6,414 nucleotides of DNA from Alphaproteobacteria bacterium (GCA_009936885.1 JAACDT010000197.1:1-6414); one strand, 5' to 3'; positions 1-6,351 are shown, counted from the stretch's first letter. The notes: generated by a model from the sequence alone, not told the origin. Program-made: numbers and translations.

Positions 1-2
1 CT

Positions 3-284
3 GGGGGTTTATATATCACAGCAGATGCTGCAGGCTATGGAATGAGTGCACAAGATTTAAAAATCTGGTGTGGTATTCTTGCTCTAATTGTGGTTGAAGT
101 CGGTCTTATCACGCCCCCTGTTGGAATGAATGTTTTTGTAATTGCCTCTCTCGCAGATGATATTGATATGACAGAAATATTCAAAGGAGTTGCTCCATTC
201 TTTTTAGCAGAACTAATCCGAATATCTATTTTATTCTCATTACCTGTTTTAGCATTATGGCTACCTTCTATATTGTCTGGATAG
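3..284 (+). CDS. TRAP transporter large permease subunit (DctM family), C-terminal fragment
   Basis: This is the last ~93 codons of a TRAP transporter large integral membrane subunit. The reading frame is open to the left border (first complete codon at base 3), so the real start lies outside; the ATG at 42 is internal. In TRAP systems this 12-or-so-helix protein forms the Na+-coupled channel that receives solute, often a dicarboxylate or other organic acid, from a periplasmic binding protein. Seen: the family's conserved C-terminal block GLITPPVGMNVFVI (about residues 21-34 counted from the ATG at 42) following a hydrophobic helix (GILALIVVEV), then an acidic linker, the IFKGVAPFF motif and a final helix ending LALWLPSILSG. 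The gene ends in TAG at 282-284. Substrate cannot be told from this part. The small subunit and binding protein, if present, would lie to the left. A downstream reading frame follows almost at once. Confidence 0.93.
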   Translation, partial: GGLYITADAAGYGMSAQDLKIWCGILALIVVEVGLITPPVGMNVFVIASLADDIDMTEIFKGVAPFFLAELIRISILFSLPVLALWLPSILSG

Positions 285-331
285 CTGATTTTGCATTAGT
301 TTTTATCTTTACTAAAATAGATAGGGTTTTT

Positions 332-775
332 ATGGAAATCATCTGGAAATATAGTAACAGCTTTATCATAGCAGTATTATTAAGCCTATTACCTTCACTG
401 ATACATTCATCAGAAAAAAGCCGAGCTTCGGCGTATCTATGCACTGATAGCGAAATCATCCTACCCTCATCCACGCTGCACGAAAAAATCACCACAACAA
501 AGCACTTAATCGCACATTTATCCCTATTGGTCACAGATGAAGACCAGCTCTACTTCAAGCGCCTATTTAAAAATAAGGGATTATTTTATAGCCCTGTTAC
601 GGATATGGGGGATAGTCGGTTTGACGTCGTAACGTTTGAGAATTCAGTATTAGCCATAAGCACAAAAATTGGAGATGAAATTCAAAATGAGCGTTATTTG
701 TGTGAGCGTCATGATGAATTAACAATTATTATTGGCAAGCAAGGCTCCGATTGGCCAGCTTACCTGACACAATGA
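332..775 (+). CDS. Unrecognised small exported protein downstream of TRAP permease
   Basis: I do not recognise this family. The frame is open from an ATG at 257, but that start overlaps dctM by 28 bases and has no Shine-Dalgarno sequence. The ATG at 332 follows an AGGG (five bases away) and yields a classical N-terminus, so I prefer it: 147 residues. Seen: a short start with one Lys, then a hydrophobic stretch (FIIAVLLSLLPSLI, residues 11-24), then a polar region with a possible signal peptidase site at Ala32-Ser33-Ala34. The mature part has no further membrane segment and contains two Cys in similar settings (YLCTD at about 35-39 and YLCER nearer the C-terminus) that could form a disulfide in the periplasm. 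The gene ends in tandem stops, TGA TGA (773-778). It starts 47 bases after the TRAP gene on the same strand, so co-transcription is plausible, but a role in transport is only inference. A non-cleaved membrane anchor is an alternative. Confidence 0.6.
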   Translation: MEIIWKYSNSFIIAVLLSLLPSLIHSSEKSRASAYLCTDSEIILPSSTLHEKITTTKHLIAHLSLLVTDEDQLYFKRLFKNKGLFYSPVTDMGDSRFDVVTFENSVLAISTKIGDEIQNERYLCERHDELTIIIGKQGSDWPAYLTQ

Positions 776-793
776 TGAAGCTAGTTGGGATTA

Positions 794-830
794 AAGGCTA
801 TTTATGGGGGCTTTCTCAGCCTTCTTTTTG
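794..830 (+). terminator. Possible weak rho-independent terminator after the small exported protein
   Basis: AAGGCT (794-799) can pair with AGCCTT (818-823) across an 18-base loop, and the right arm runs into CTTTTT (824-829). The T-rich side points to the + strand, so it would end the transcript from the TRAP/small-protein genes. The right arm lies inside the last codons of the convergent glpD gene. The loop is long and the stem only six pairs, so this is a weak candidate. In the opposite direction there is no useful T-run. Confidence 0.3.
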
Positions 831-2414
831 AGTTTTGAAATGCTTGATAAAATGAGCTATATGCTTTATTTCCACATCGTTTAGTTTAAGACCAAGCCGC
901 GTTCTGCGCCACAGAAAATCACCTGCATTTTGTGTCCACTCATTCCTAATTGACCAGCTTAATTCTTGTTCAGTAATATAACAGCCAAATTGTTTTCCCA
1001 AATCACTTGCCGTTTTACTATCGTTTAAAATATCCCACGCCTCAGTCCCATATAAGCGGATAAGCCGTCTTGCCCATTCAAAAGATAAATAAGAATAATT
1101 TTGCATTAATTTTTCTATTAAACCAGGAAATTCGGCTACTTCAAAATCCCCGCCCGGCAGAGCTGTATGCGCAGTCCAAGGCTTATCTGGCATTTCAAAA
1201 AATGGGGTGATTTCGCTTAATGCACTCTCTGCTAATTTTCGGTATGTTGTGATTTTCCCGCCAAAGATTGTTACTATAGGCGCAGACGAACTATCTACTC
1301 TTAAGACATAATCGCGTGTTGCAGATGAGGCTGCATTTGCACCATCTTCATAAAGAGGGCGAACACCAGAATATCGCCAGATAATATCATCACTTGTGAT
1401 TGGGTTTTTGAAATATTCACTTGCAAATTTAAGCAAATATTCTTGCTCTTCATCTGTGCAGATAGGTTTTGTATGCACTAGTTCATGGTCAACATCTGTT
1501 GTCCCTATCAAGGTGAAATCCTGCTCATACGGGATAGCAAATATAATACGGCCATCTTTGCCTTGAAAAAAATAGGCTTTATCATGCTCATACTGCCTTG
1601 TAACAACAAGGTGGCTTCCACGAACAAGTCTAACAGAATCAGCTACATTAAGCCTTAATTTTTTGCCTAATATATCCTGAACCCATGGCCCTGCTGCATT
1701 AACAAGAAAACGTGCATCTTGTTGCCATTTCTTGCCTGTATTTTGATCCTGCAATGATAATACCCAATACTTATCCCCCCGCTCCGCAGCGATAAGTTTT
1801 ACCCTTGGCAAAATGGTTGCCCCTCGTTTTTGGGCATCTCTGGCATTCAAAATAACAAGCCTGGAATCCTCCACCCAGCAATCTGAATATTCCAATGCGC
1901 GTTTAAATTTTGCTTTAAGAGGTGCTCCCTCTTCAGATTTTTCTAAATTTAATGATTTAGTTGGCGGTAATATTTTTAGGCCACCAAGAGTGTCGTAGCA
2001 GAATAGTCCAAGGCGAATTAACCAAAACGGCCTTCGCGATTTTAACCATGGCATCATGTAATTCAGCCATTTCGTGGCAGGTGTTAACGCATCAAACCGC
2101 ATTGATTTATCAAACGGAAGAACAAATCTAAGAGGCCAGCTAATATGTGGCATTGAGCAAAGCAATATTTCTCTTTCGATTAACGACTCACGCACAAGCC
2201 TGAATTTAAAATATTCAAGATATCGCAAGCCCCCATGGAATAATTTAGTAGACGCAGATGAAGTCGCACCTCCCAAATCATCCATCTCAACCAAGGTTAC
2301 TGACAGTCCTCTGCCAGCAGCATCACGTGCTATACCGCTTCCGTTCACACCGCCTCCTATAATCATAAGATCGGTTATGATATGTCCTGTTTCTGGATTA
2401 ACCGACATGTTCAT
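816..2414 (-). CDS. glpD: Aerobic glycerol-3-phosphate dehydrogenase (FAD-dependent)
   Basis: GlpD oxidises sn-glycerol-3-phosphate to dihydroxyacetone phosphate and passes electrons through FAD to quinone at the inner face of the cytoplasmic membrane, linking glycerol and phospholipid breakdown to glycolysis. Seen: an N-terminal Rossmann FAD site IIGGGVNGSGIARDAAGRG (residues 18-36) with the ribose-binding acid Glu43; the TSSAST-K-HGGLRYLE block (51-67); EYSDCWVEDSRLV; IGTTDV; YSGVRPL, whose Arg352 corresponds to a substrate-site arginine of E. coli GlpD; FGGKITTYRKLAE; and a C-terminal helical domain (DFLWRRTRLGL). The length is 532 against 501 in E. coli. Part of the excess is an insertion near residues 104-127 (TPATKWLNYMMPWLKSRRP) just before WLIRLGLFCYD, which may help membrane contact. 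Start: ATG at 2414, with AGAAG only four bases upstream; the in-frame ATG at 2408 (Met3) gives a ten-base spacing and is an alternative. No other glp gene (glpK, glpF, glpR) lies in the window. Confidence 0.96.
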   Translation of the reverse strand: MNMSVNPETGHIITDLMIIGGGVNGSGIARDAAGRGLSVTLVEMDDLGGATSSASTKLFHGGLRYLEYFKFRLVRESLIEREILLCSMPHISWPLRFVLPFDKSMRFDALTPATKWLNYMMPWLKSRRPFWLIRLGLFCYDTLGGLKILPPTKSLNLEKSEEGAPLKAKFKRALEYSDCWVEDSRLVILNARDAQKRGATILPRVKLIAAERGDKYWVLSLQDQNTGKKWQQDARFLVNAAGPWVQDILGKKLRLNVADSVRLVRGSHLVVTRQYEHDKAYFFQGKDGRIIFAIPYEQDFTLIGTTDVDHELVHTKPICTDEEQEYLLKFASEYFKNPITSDDIIWRYSGVRPLYEDGANAASSATRDYVLRVDSSSAPIVTIFGGKITTYRKLAESALSEITPFFEMPDKPWTAHTALPGGDFEVAEFPGLIEKLMQNYSYLSFEWARRLIRLYGTEAWDILNDSKTASDLGKQFGCYITEQELSWSIRNEWTQNAGDFLWRRTRLGLKLNDVEIKHIAHFIKHFKTQKEG

Positions 2415-2484
2415 TCAACTTCTGGAGTGGTGAGAATTCCCGTAAATAATGCGCGTTTAAGCTATGTGCATTCTAACAAAAGAT

Positions 2485-2514
2485 AGCAAGCAAAAAAACC
2501 TATTATAAGCAAGC
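2485..2514 (-). promoter_or_regulatory. Candidate glpD promoter: TATAAT box flanked by direct repeats
   Basis: Read on the minus strand, a perfect TATAAT lies at 2507-2502, about 90 bases before glpD, preceded by TTGCT. No convincing -35 hexamer stands 16-18 bases upstream (best AGTGTT). The box is bracketed by two copies of AGCAAGC in + orientation (2485-2491 and 2508-2514, 23 bases apart), which could be half-sites for a regulator, and is followed by a run of seven T on the minus strand (2498-2492). It implies an untranslated leader of about 80 bases for glpD. Since no clear terminator is seen after the upstream GMC gene, glpD may also receive read-through transcription. Confidence 0.35.
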
Positions 2515-2556
2515 TACTCACCAAAACACTTATTCATCAGAATCCATTTTATTCTT

Positions 2557-2573
2557 ATCTAATAGCGCTAGAT
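2557..2573. repeat. Small overlapping palindromes between GMC gene and glpD
   Basis: ATCTA (2557-2561) and TAGAT (2569-2573) are inverted repeats, and between them lies the perfect eight-base palindrome TAGCGCTA (2563-2570), which overlaps the right arm. The site is 19 bases beyond the stop codon of the GMC gene. No T-run follows on either strand, so it does not look like an intrinsic terminator; a protein-binding site or mere chance are both possible. Confidence 0.3.
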
Positions 2574-2592
2574 TATGAATTTTAAGTTAGGA

Positions 2593-4245
2593 TTAACGCT
2601 GGCTATTTTTCCAATCAGGATGAATAAAATTATCTTGATTGGAGGGTGCAAGCATCTCACCCCCAAGAATGTGATCTGCTGCTTTCTCAGCAACCATAAT
2701 CGTCGGTGCATTTAAATTTCCATTTGTGATTCTAGGAAAAATGGATGAATCAGCCACTCGCAACCCATCTACATTATGCACCCTACATTCACTATCAACT
2801 ACTGCCATTGGGTCATTTGCCTGCCCCATACGCAGCGTCCCACATGGATGATAGGCACTTTCCACATTTTGTCTGATAAAACTATCTATCTGCTCGTCAC
2901 TCAGAATTGTTTCGCTAGGTTGAATTTCCCTACCTTTAAATGATGCCATGGCTGGCATATTTATGATTTCCCTGCTGAGCCTGATACATTGTCTAAATTG
3001 TGCCCAATCATCTTCATGGCTCATATAATTAAATTTTATATGAGGGGCTATTTTTGGGTCAGCAGAGGTCACATGCACAACCCCCCTAGAATGAGAGCGC
3101 ATTGGCCCAACATGCAACTGAAACCCATCTTTGGGGGATGCAGATTTTCCGTCATACCTAATAGCGGCTGGCAGGAAGTGAAACTGAATGTCAGGATAGG
3201 AAATGCCTGCTTGTGAGCGAATAAATCCAAGTGTTTCAAATTGATTAGATGCGCCTATTCCATTCTTAAATAGCAACCATTGCGCTCCAATTAGTGCCTT
3301 AGATAGCGGATTTAAATATCTGTTTAAGGTGATATTCTTCAAACATTCTATTTGAAAATAAACCTCTAGATGATCTTGAAGATTAGCGCCAACACCGGCC
3401 AGTTCTTTATAAGGATTTATGCCTATCGATTTCAGAAGCTTAAAGTCGCCAATAGACGATCTTTGTAAAATTTGCGGTGAATTTATTGCACCTGCTGCAA
3501 GAATAATTTCAGCATTTGCCGTTGCGCTAAATTTTTGCCTGCCTTTGAAGAATATAACACCGGCGGCCCGATTATCTTTAAAAATTATTTTATCAACTAA
3601 TGCTCCTGTTTCCAGCTTTACGTTTCCGCGCTTCAATGCAGGCCGCAAATACGCATTTGCAGCAGACCAACGCCTGCCTTTCCAAACTGTCATATCAGCA
3701 GCGCCAAACCCCTCTTGTTGATATCCATTATAGTCTTTTGTATGGGCATATCCTGCCTGACATGCCGCATCTACAAATGCTTCATGAAGTGGATTATCGC
3801 GGGGGCCACGTGTTACATGCAAAGGGCCGTTATTTCCGCGCAACTCGGTTTCGCCTAAATGGGCATTTTCCATCCTTTTAAAATAGGGTAGAACATCTGC
3901 ATATCGCCATCCAGTAGCGCCCAGTTCTGCCCAATGATCAAAGTCATTTGCATGACCGCGAACATATATCATTCCATTGATTGAACTAGAGCCACCAATA
4001 ACCCTTCCACGAGGACAAGCGAGAGAGCGCCCATCAAGTGTATCTTCTGGCTCTGCTACATATCCCCAATCATATCGTTTCATATTCATCGGATAAGACA
4101 AAGCAGCTGGCATTTGAATGAATGGGCCAGCATCGCTTCCCCCATATTCAAGCACCAGAATTGAATATTTTTTATTTTCCCCCAGACGATACGCAAGTGC
4201 AGAACCAGCAGAGCCAGAGCCTATAATGATATAATCAAACTGCAT
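2593..4245 (-). CDS. GMC-family FAD dehydrogenase, choline dehydrogenase (BetA)-like
   Basis: A glucose-methanol-choline family flavoenzyme that closely resembles choline dehydrogenase BetA, which oxidises choline to betaine aldehyde, a step to glycine betaine. Length is 550 (E. coli BetA 556). Seen: N-terminal [14 protein letters not shown] (dinucleotide site, Gly9-Gly14) with Glu33; GMC signature 1, [19 protein letters not shown] (79-97), in which Ile89 stands where covalently flavinylated relatives such as choline oxidase have His, so FAD is probably non-covalent; [23 protein letters not shown] (signature 2); [25 protein letters not shown]; catalytic His466 in [12 protein letters not shown]; and Asn512 in [10 protein letters not shown]. 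The start has AGGG seven bases upstream of the ATG (AGGGG directly abuts it). The choline assignment rests on BetA-specific blocks, but no betB, betI or choline transporter is beside it, so another alcohol substrate is possible and I withhold the symbol. glpD follows on the same strand after 178 bases. Confidence 0.9.
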   Translation of the reverse strand: MQFDYIIIGSGSAGSALAYRLGENKKYSILVLEYGGSDAGPFIQMPAALSYPMNMKRYDWGYVAEPEDTLDGRSLACPRGRVIGGSSSINGMIYVRGHANDFDHWAELGATGWRYADVLPYFKRMENAHLGETELRGNNGPLHVTRGPRDNPLHEAFVDAACQAGYAHTKDYNGYQQEGFGAADMTVWKGRRWSAANAYLRPALKRGNVKLETGALVDKIIFKDNRAAGVIFFKGRQKFSATANAEIILAAGAINSPQILQRSSIGDFKLLKSIGINPYKELAGVGANLQDHLEVYFQIECLKNITLNRYLNPLSKALIGAQWLLFKNGIGASNQFETLGFIRSQAGISYPDIQFHFLPAAIRYDGKSASPKDGFQLHVGPMRSHSRGVVHVTSADPKIAPHIKFNYMSHEDDWAQFRQCIRLSREIINMPAMASFKGREIQPSETILSDEQIDSFIRQNVESAYHPCGTLRMGQANDPMAVVDSECRVHNVDGLRVADSSIFPRITNGNLNAPTIMVAEKAADHILGGEMLAPSNQDNFIHPDWKNSQR

Positions 4246-4259
4246 CCCCTAGCCCTATT

Positions 4260-4297
4260 TTTGTAACATTATGAATTATTTAAGACAATAATGACAC
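4260..4297 (-). promoter_or_regulatory. Candidate promoter region of the GMC dehydrogenase gene, with a dyad
   Basis: On the minus strand two overlapping sigma-70-like pairs can be drawn: GTGTCA (4297-4292) with an 18-base spacer to CATAAT (4273-4268), and TTGTCT (4288-4283) with a 17-base spacer to TACAAA (4265-4260). The first leaves a leader of about 15 bases, long enough for the AGGG ribosome site; the second leaves too little. The inverted repeat CATTAT (4267-4272) / ATAATG (4288-4293) overlaps both and could be an operator, although in such AT-rich DNA six-base repeats are expected by chance. Confidence 0.3.
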
Positions 4298-4375
4298 AGA
4301 TTGCGTTTATTTGCATATTTGAATAATAATACATCCCTACATCCTAATTGCCATCAACACAATATCTTCAAAAAA

Positions 4376-4450
4376 ATGCCGCCAAAACACATAAGGTGTT
4401 TTTTTAAATACACAATAATAGGTTTAAAATACAAAAAAACAGAGCTATGA
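4376..4450 (+). CDS. Possible 24-residue leader peptide overlapping the rsmJ start
   Basis: An ATG at 4376 opens a 24-codon frame (begins MPPKHIRCFF, ends KYKKTEL) whose TGA at 4448-4450 overlaps the ATG of rsmJ in the classic ATGA arrangement used for translational coupling. The peptide is basic. Against it: there is no Shine-Dalgarno sequence before 4376 (the preceding bases are TTCAAAAAA), and short frames arise easily by chance. For it: rsmJ's own ribosome site is poor (AGAG only two bases from its ATG), so coupling would help explain its translation. A terminator-shaped hairpin lies within it. Treat as a hypothesis. Confidence 0.2.
   Translation: MPPKHIRCFFKYTIIGLKYKKTEL
4384..4405 (+). 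terminator. Terminator-shaped hairpin in the rsmJ leader (possible attenuator)
   Basis: AAAACAC (4384-4390) pairs perfectly with GTGTTTT (4396-4402) around a five-base loop, ATAAG, and the right arm continues into seven T in all (4399-4405). This is the form of a small intrinsic terminator reading on the + strand. No + strand gene is visible upstream for more than 3.5 kb, so it would act on a transcript that starts in the 4250-4380 region, either as an attenuator before rsmJ or as the end of a short RNA. The stem is AT-rich (three G/C pairs), so its strength is doubtful. On the minus strand the same hairpin is followed by GGCGGC rather than T. Confidence 0.4.
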
Positions 4451-5082
4451 GAAAAAATTCAACCAGCTTAACTAGTGCCCGCCCGCTAATCGTTGATTTT
4501 ATCGGAGGCTCTCTTAATCACCGACTAAATTTTGGTGGCGGCATAAAACAGAACTTAGCCAAAGCAGTTGGTATTAAATCTGGCATCAGGCCCAATATTA
4601 TTGATGCAACAGCAGGACTTGGAAGAGATAGTTTTATTCTTGCGTCTATGGGCTCACATATAACGCTGATTGAGCGTTCGCAAATAATGCATGATTTGCT
4701 AGCAGACGGTATGAAAAAGGCTTCACGCGAGGGCGGCAAACTATCTGAGATCATCGCCCGTATGACGCTTATTCATGGCGATGCGATTGAGATACTCCCG
4801 CAGACTTCAACAGATGTGATTTATATTGACCCGATGCATCCACCAAGACAGAAATCAGCTCTTGTGAAAACCGAAATGAGACAAATTCGCGCTATCGTAG
4901 GTGAAGATTTAGACCAGCTTCAGCTGATTAAAACAGCGCTTGGCGCAAATTGCAGGCGAGTAGCACTCAAATGGCCTGCAAAATCACCCCTGCCAGATGG
5001 TCTGCCAGAATGCTCGCATCAATTAATGGGGAAGTCTGTTCGATTTGATATCTTTATGAACGCTAATTTAGACGAAACCTGA
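4447..5082 (+). CDS. rsmJ: 16S rRNA (guanine-N2) methyltransferase RsmJ-like (SAM-dependent)
   Basis: RsmJ (YhiQ) of E. coli methylates N2 of G1516 of 16S rRNA using S-adenosylmethionine. Seen here in the same order as in E. coli: IVDFIGGSLNHRLNFGGG (15-32), AKAVGIK (38-44), SAM motif I DATAGLGRD (53-61), the ribose-binding acid Glu76 in LIER, HGDA (110-113), the catalytic-type block YIDPMHPPRQKSALVKTEMR (126-145; E. coli has DPMFP), and a C-terminal RFDIF. The length is 211, about 40 shorter than the E. coli protein, the missing part being the N-terminus before the VDF block. An in-frame TAA at 4405-4407 rules out a longer start nearby. All SAM-binding motifs are present, so the enzyme may be active. 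It starts divergently from the GMC gene and converges on the dehydrogenase gene 24 bases after its stop. Its ribosome site is weak (AGAG two bases from the ATG). Confidence 0.88.
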   Translation: MRKNSTSLTSARPLIVDFIGGSLNHRLNFGGGIKQNLAKAVGIKSGIRPNIIDATAGLGRDSFILASMGSHITLIERSQIMHDLLADGMKKASREGGKLSEIIARMTLIHGDAIEILPQTSTDVIYIDPMHPPRQKSALVKTEMRQIRAIVGEDLDQLQLIKTALGANCRRVALKWPAKSPLPDGLPECSHQLMGKSVRFDIFMNANLDET

Positions 5083-5094
5083 CGCTTCGCGCAT

Positions 5095-5125
5095 AAACCC
5101 GCTAATTTAAATGAACGGCGTTTTT
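5095..5125 (+). terminator. Possible weak terminator at the rsmJ / dehydrogenase convergence
   Basis: AAACCCG (5095-5101) can pair with CGG-C-GTTT (5116-5123) with one bulged C, leaving a 14-base loop, and five T (5121-5125) follow on the + strand. It would end the rsmJ transcript just as it enters the 3' end of the convergent gene. The bulge and long loop make this a weak call. Confidence 0.27.
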
Positions 5126-6171
5126 ATTCCTAGCTGTTCTGCGCCTATTTGTAATTGAGCTCGCACATCTTCGCTTAACTCAATTCCAGCCTGCGAGATG
5201 CGTTCATGATTCCGTGCCTCTAACTCGCCTGGATAGAATATTTCGCTTTGTGTCGGCGCTGTTTTTGACGATTTTATCGATTTTATCAAGCTTTCCATAT
5301 CTGCATTAAATTCATCTATTGGCCTACATTTAGCAATATCAATTACAATAACCAAATGACCCACCCCGCTTATACCTTCCTTTTGGTAGGGACCTGTTAT
5401 AGAGCTTCCAAACTGGCTAGCAGACAAAATACCTGACAATACATCCATTGCCATTGAAATTGCGTATCCCTTATGGCCTGCTATTGGTAATATCTGACCT
5501 GCAATTCCATCTGCTGGATTAATTGTTCCATACCCATCTTTATCTAATGCCCACCCTTCAGAAATTGGTTTATCAGTTGCTCGTGCGTGATACAGCTTTC
5601 CTCTTGCAACAGCCGAATTAGCAATATCAAGCATGAAACATGGGAAACTTCCAGCAGGTGCTGACCATGACCATGGATTATTACCAACCAGCTTTTCAAC
5701 ACCGCCCCATGGCGCCATTGAAGGGCTTGCATTAGAGGATATAAAACCAATACATCCTGCATCCGCTGCCATTTTTGTGTAATACATGGCCGTTCCAAAA
5801 TGTCCAGAATTGCGCACGCAAACAGCTGATATTCCATGTTGCTTTGCTCTATCTATGGCCGAATGCATTGCTTTTTTGGCCACAGATTGCCCTATCCCAT
5901 CCTGTCCGTTCAATACCGCAAGGCCGCCTGCATCTAGCTCCCATTCTGGCTCTTTAGATATTTGCGTTGCGCCTGATGCGATGCGTGCCCCATACCAAAA
6001 CAGACGCATGATACCATGAGAGGGATGCCCCCATAAATCAGCCTGTATCAGGCTATCGGCTATCACTATGGCATCCTCTTTTTCAAGCTTCATGGATTGA
6101 AGACATTCTGCTGCAAAATTTTTGAGTGTTTCAGATGGAATGCGGGTTAGGTTTGGTGGCTTGTCGCGCAT
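5107..6171 (-). CDS. Malate/L-lactate/ureidoglycolate dehydrogenase family (Ldh_2) oxidoreductase
   Basis: A cytoplasmic NAD(P)-dependent 2-hydroxy/2-oxo-acid dehydrogenase of the Ldh_2 family (not the classical Rossmann malate or lactate dehydrogenases). Relatives include malate dehydrogenase of archaea, sulfolactate dehydrogenase ComC, ureidoglycolate dehydrogenase AllD, diketogulonate reductase YiaK and piperideine-2-carboxylate reductase DpkA, so the substrate cannot be fixed from sequence. Length 354 is normal for the family. Seen: an N-terminal helical region, then the active-site block ADLWGHPSHGIMRL (44-57) with His52 as the expected acid/base residue; NSGHFGTAMYYTKMA with His124; the SSNASPSMAPWGG and VGNNPWSW nucleotide/substrate region; SAVARGK; and GHKGYAISMAMDVLSG with His233-Lys234. 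The start is well supported: AAGG stands six bases before the ATG, and the frame is open to a clean beginning. It is transcribed away from the right-edge gene; the TRAP transporter at the far left could supply such acids, but this is conjecture. Confidence 0.92.
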   Translation of the reverse strand: MRDKPPNLTRIPSETLKNFAAECLQSMKLEKEDAIVIADSLIQADLWGHPSHGIMRLFWYGARIASGATQISKEPEWELDAGGLAVLNGQDGIGQSVAKKAMHSAIDRAKQHGISAVCVRNSGHFGTAMYYTKMAADAGCIGFISSNASPSMAPWGGVEKLVGNNPWSWSAPAGSFPCFMLDIANSAVARGKLYHARATDKPISEGWALDKDGYGTINPADGIAGQILPIAGHKGYAISMAMDVLSGILSASQFGSSITGPYQKEGISGVGHLVIVIDIAKCRPIDEFNADMESLIKSIKSSKTAPTQSEIFYPGELEARNHERISQAGIELSEDVRAQLQIGAEQLGIKTPFI

Positions 6172-6209
6172 ATTTTACCTTTTTGTTTATAAGCAACTGA
6201 GTTTTTTGA

Positions 6210-6251
6210 TATCAGAATTAATCCTAGTGACCTCGAAATAACTTTCTGATA
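6210..6251. repeat. Eight-base inverted repeat in the divergent intergenic region
   Basis: TATCAGAA (6210-6217) and TTCTGATA (6244-6251) are perfect inverted copies separated by 26 bases, between the dehydrogenase gene and the divergent right-edge gene. The left arm overlaps the palindrome TGATATCA (6207-6214). It could be a paired operator for a regulator of one or both genes. One such repeat in ~180 AT-rich bases is not far from chance expectation. The rest of 6172-6350 holds no supported gene; a TATAAA (6191-6186, minus) lies too close to the dehydrogenase ATG to be a comfortable -10 box. Confidence 0.3.
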
Positions 6252-6323
6252 AAAACTGCTATGTTTAAAGTTCCAGATACGCATAAATATAATCAAGAAA
6301 ATGATATAGCGGAACAGTGTACC

Positions 6324-6351
6324 CTATAACATTATTTTTCAGAAGTTATAG
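6324..6351 (+). promoter_or_regulatory. Inverted repeat spanning the ribosome site and start of the right-edge gene
   Basis: CTATAAC (6324-6330) and GTTATAG (6345-6351) are perfect inverted copies with 14 bases between them, their centres 21 bases (two helix turns) apart. The interval contains the likely ribosome site AGAAG (6341-6345), and the right arm ends on the G of the candidate GTG start. It could be an operator (TATAAC also resembles a -10 box) or an mRNA hairpin that masks the start. Confidence 0.33.

Noticed and set aside
42..284. A complete 80-residue membrane protein starting at ATG 42
   Set aside because: The frame continues upstream to the window edge and the sequence is the known C-terminal part of a much longer TRAP permease, so the ATG is internal.
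257..334. Longer start (ATG 257) for the small exported protein
   Set aside because: It overlaps dctM by 28 bases, has no ribosome site, and places a second hydrophobic stretch before a normal signal peptide. ATG 332 explains the protein better.
2074..2433. 119-residue + strand frame opposite the glpD start
   Set aside because: It lies entirely antisense to conserved GlpD sequence (FAD site and TSSAS block) apart from a few bases, and its product resembles no real protein.
3419..3881. Two overlapping + strand frames (3419-3721 and 3600-3881) opposite the GMC gene
   Set aside because: Both are antisense to conserved GMC sequence with no ribosome sites or recognisable domains; they are coding shadows.
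4291..4326. 11-codon frame (MTQIAFICIFE) upstream of rsmJ as an alternative leader peptide
   Set aside because: No ribosome site, and it ends well before the hairpin, so it offers no clear coupling to rsmJ.
5544..5837. 97-residue minus-strand frame inside the Ldh_2 gene
   Set aside because: It is an alternative frame of the dehydrogenase, which carries the conserved family motifs across the same stretch.
6261..6329. 22-codon frame starting at ATG 6261 before the right-edge gene
   Set aside because: No ribosome site precedes it, it does not overlap or couple to the next start, and such short frames are expected by chance.
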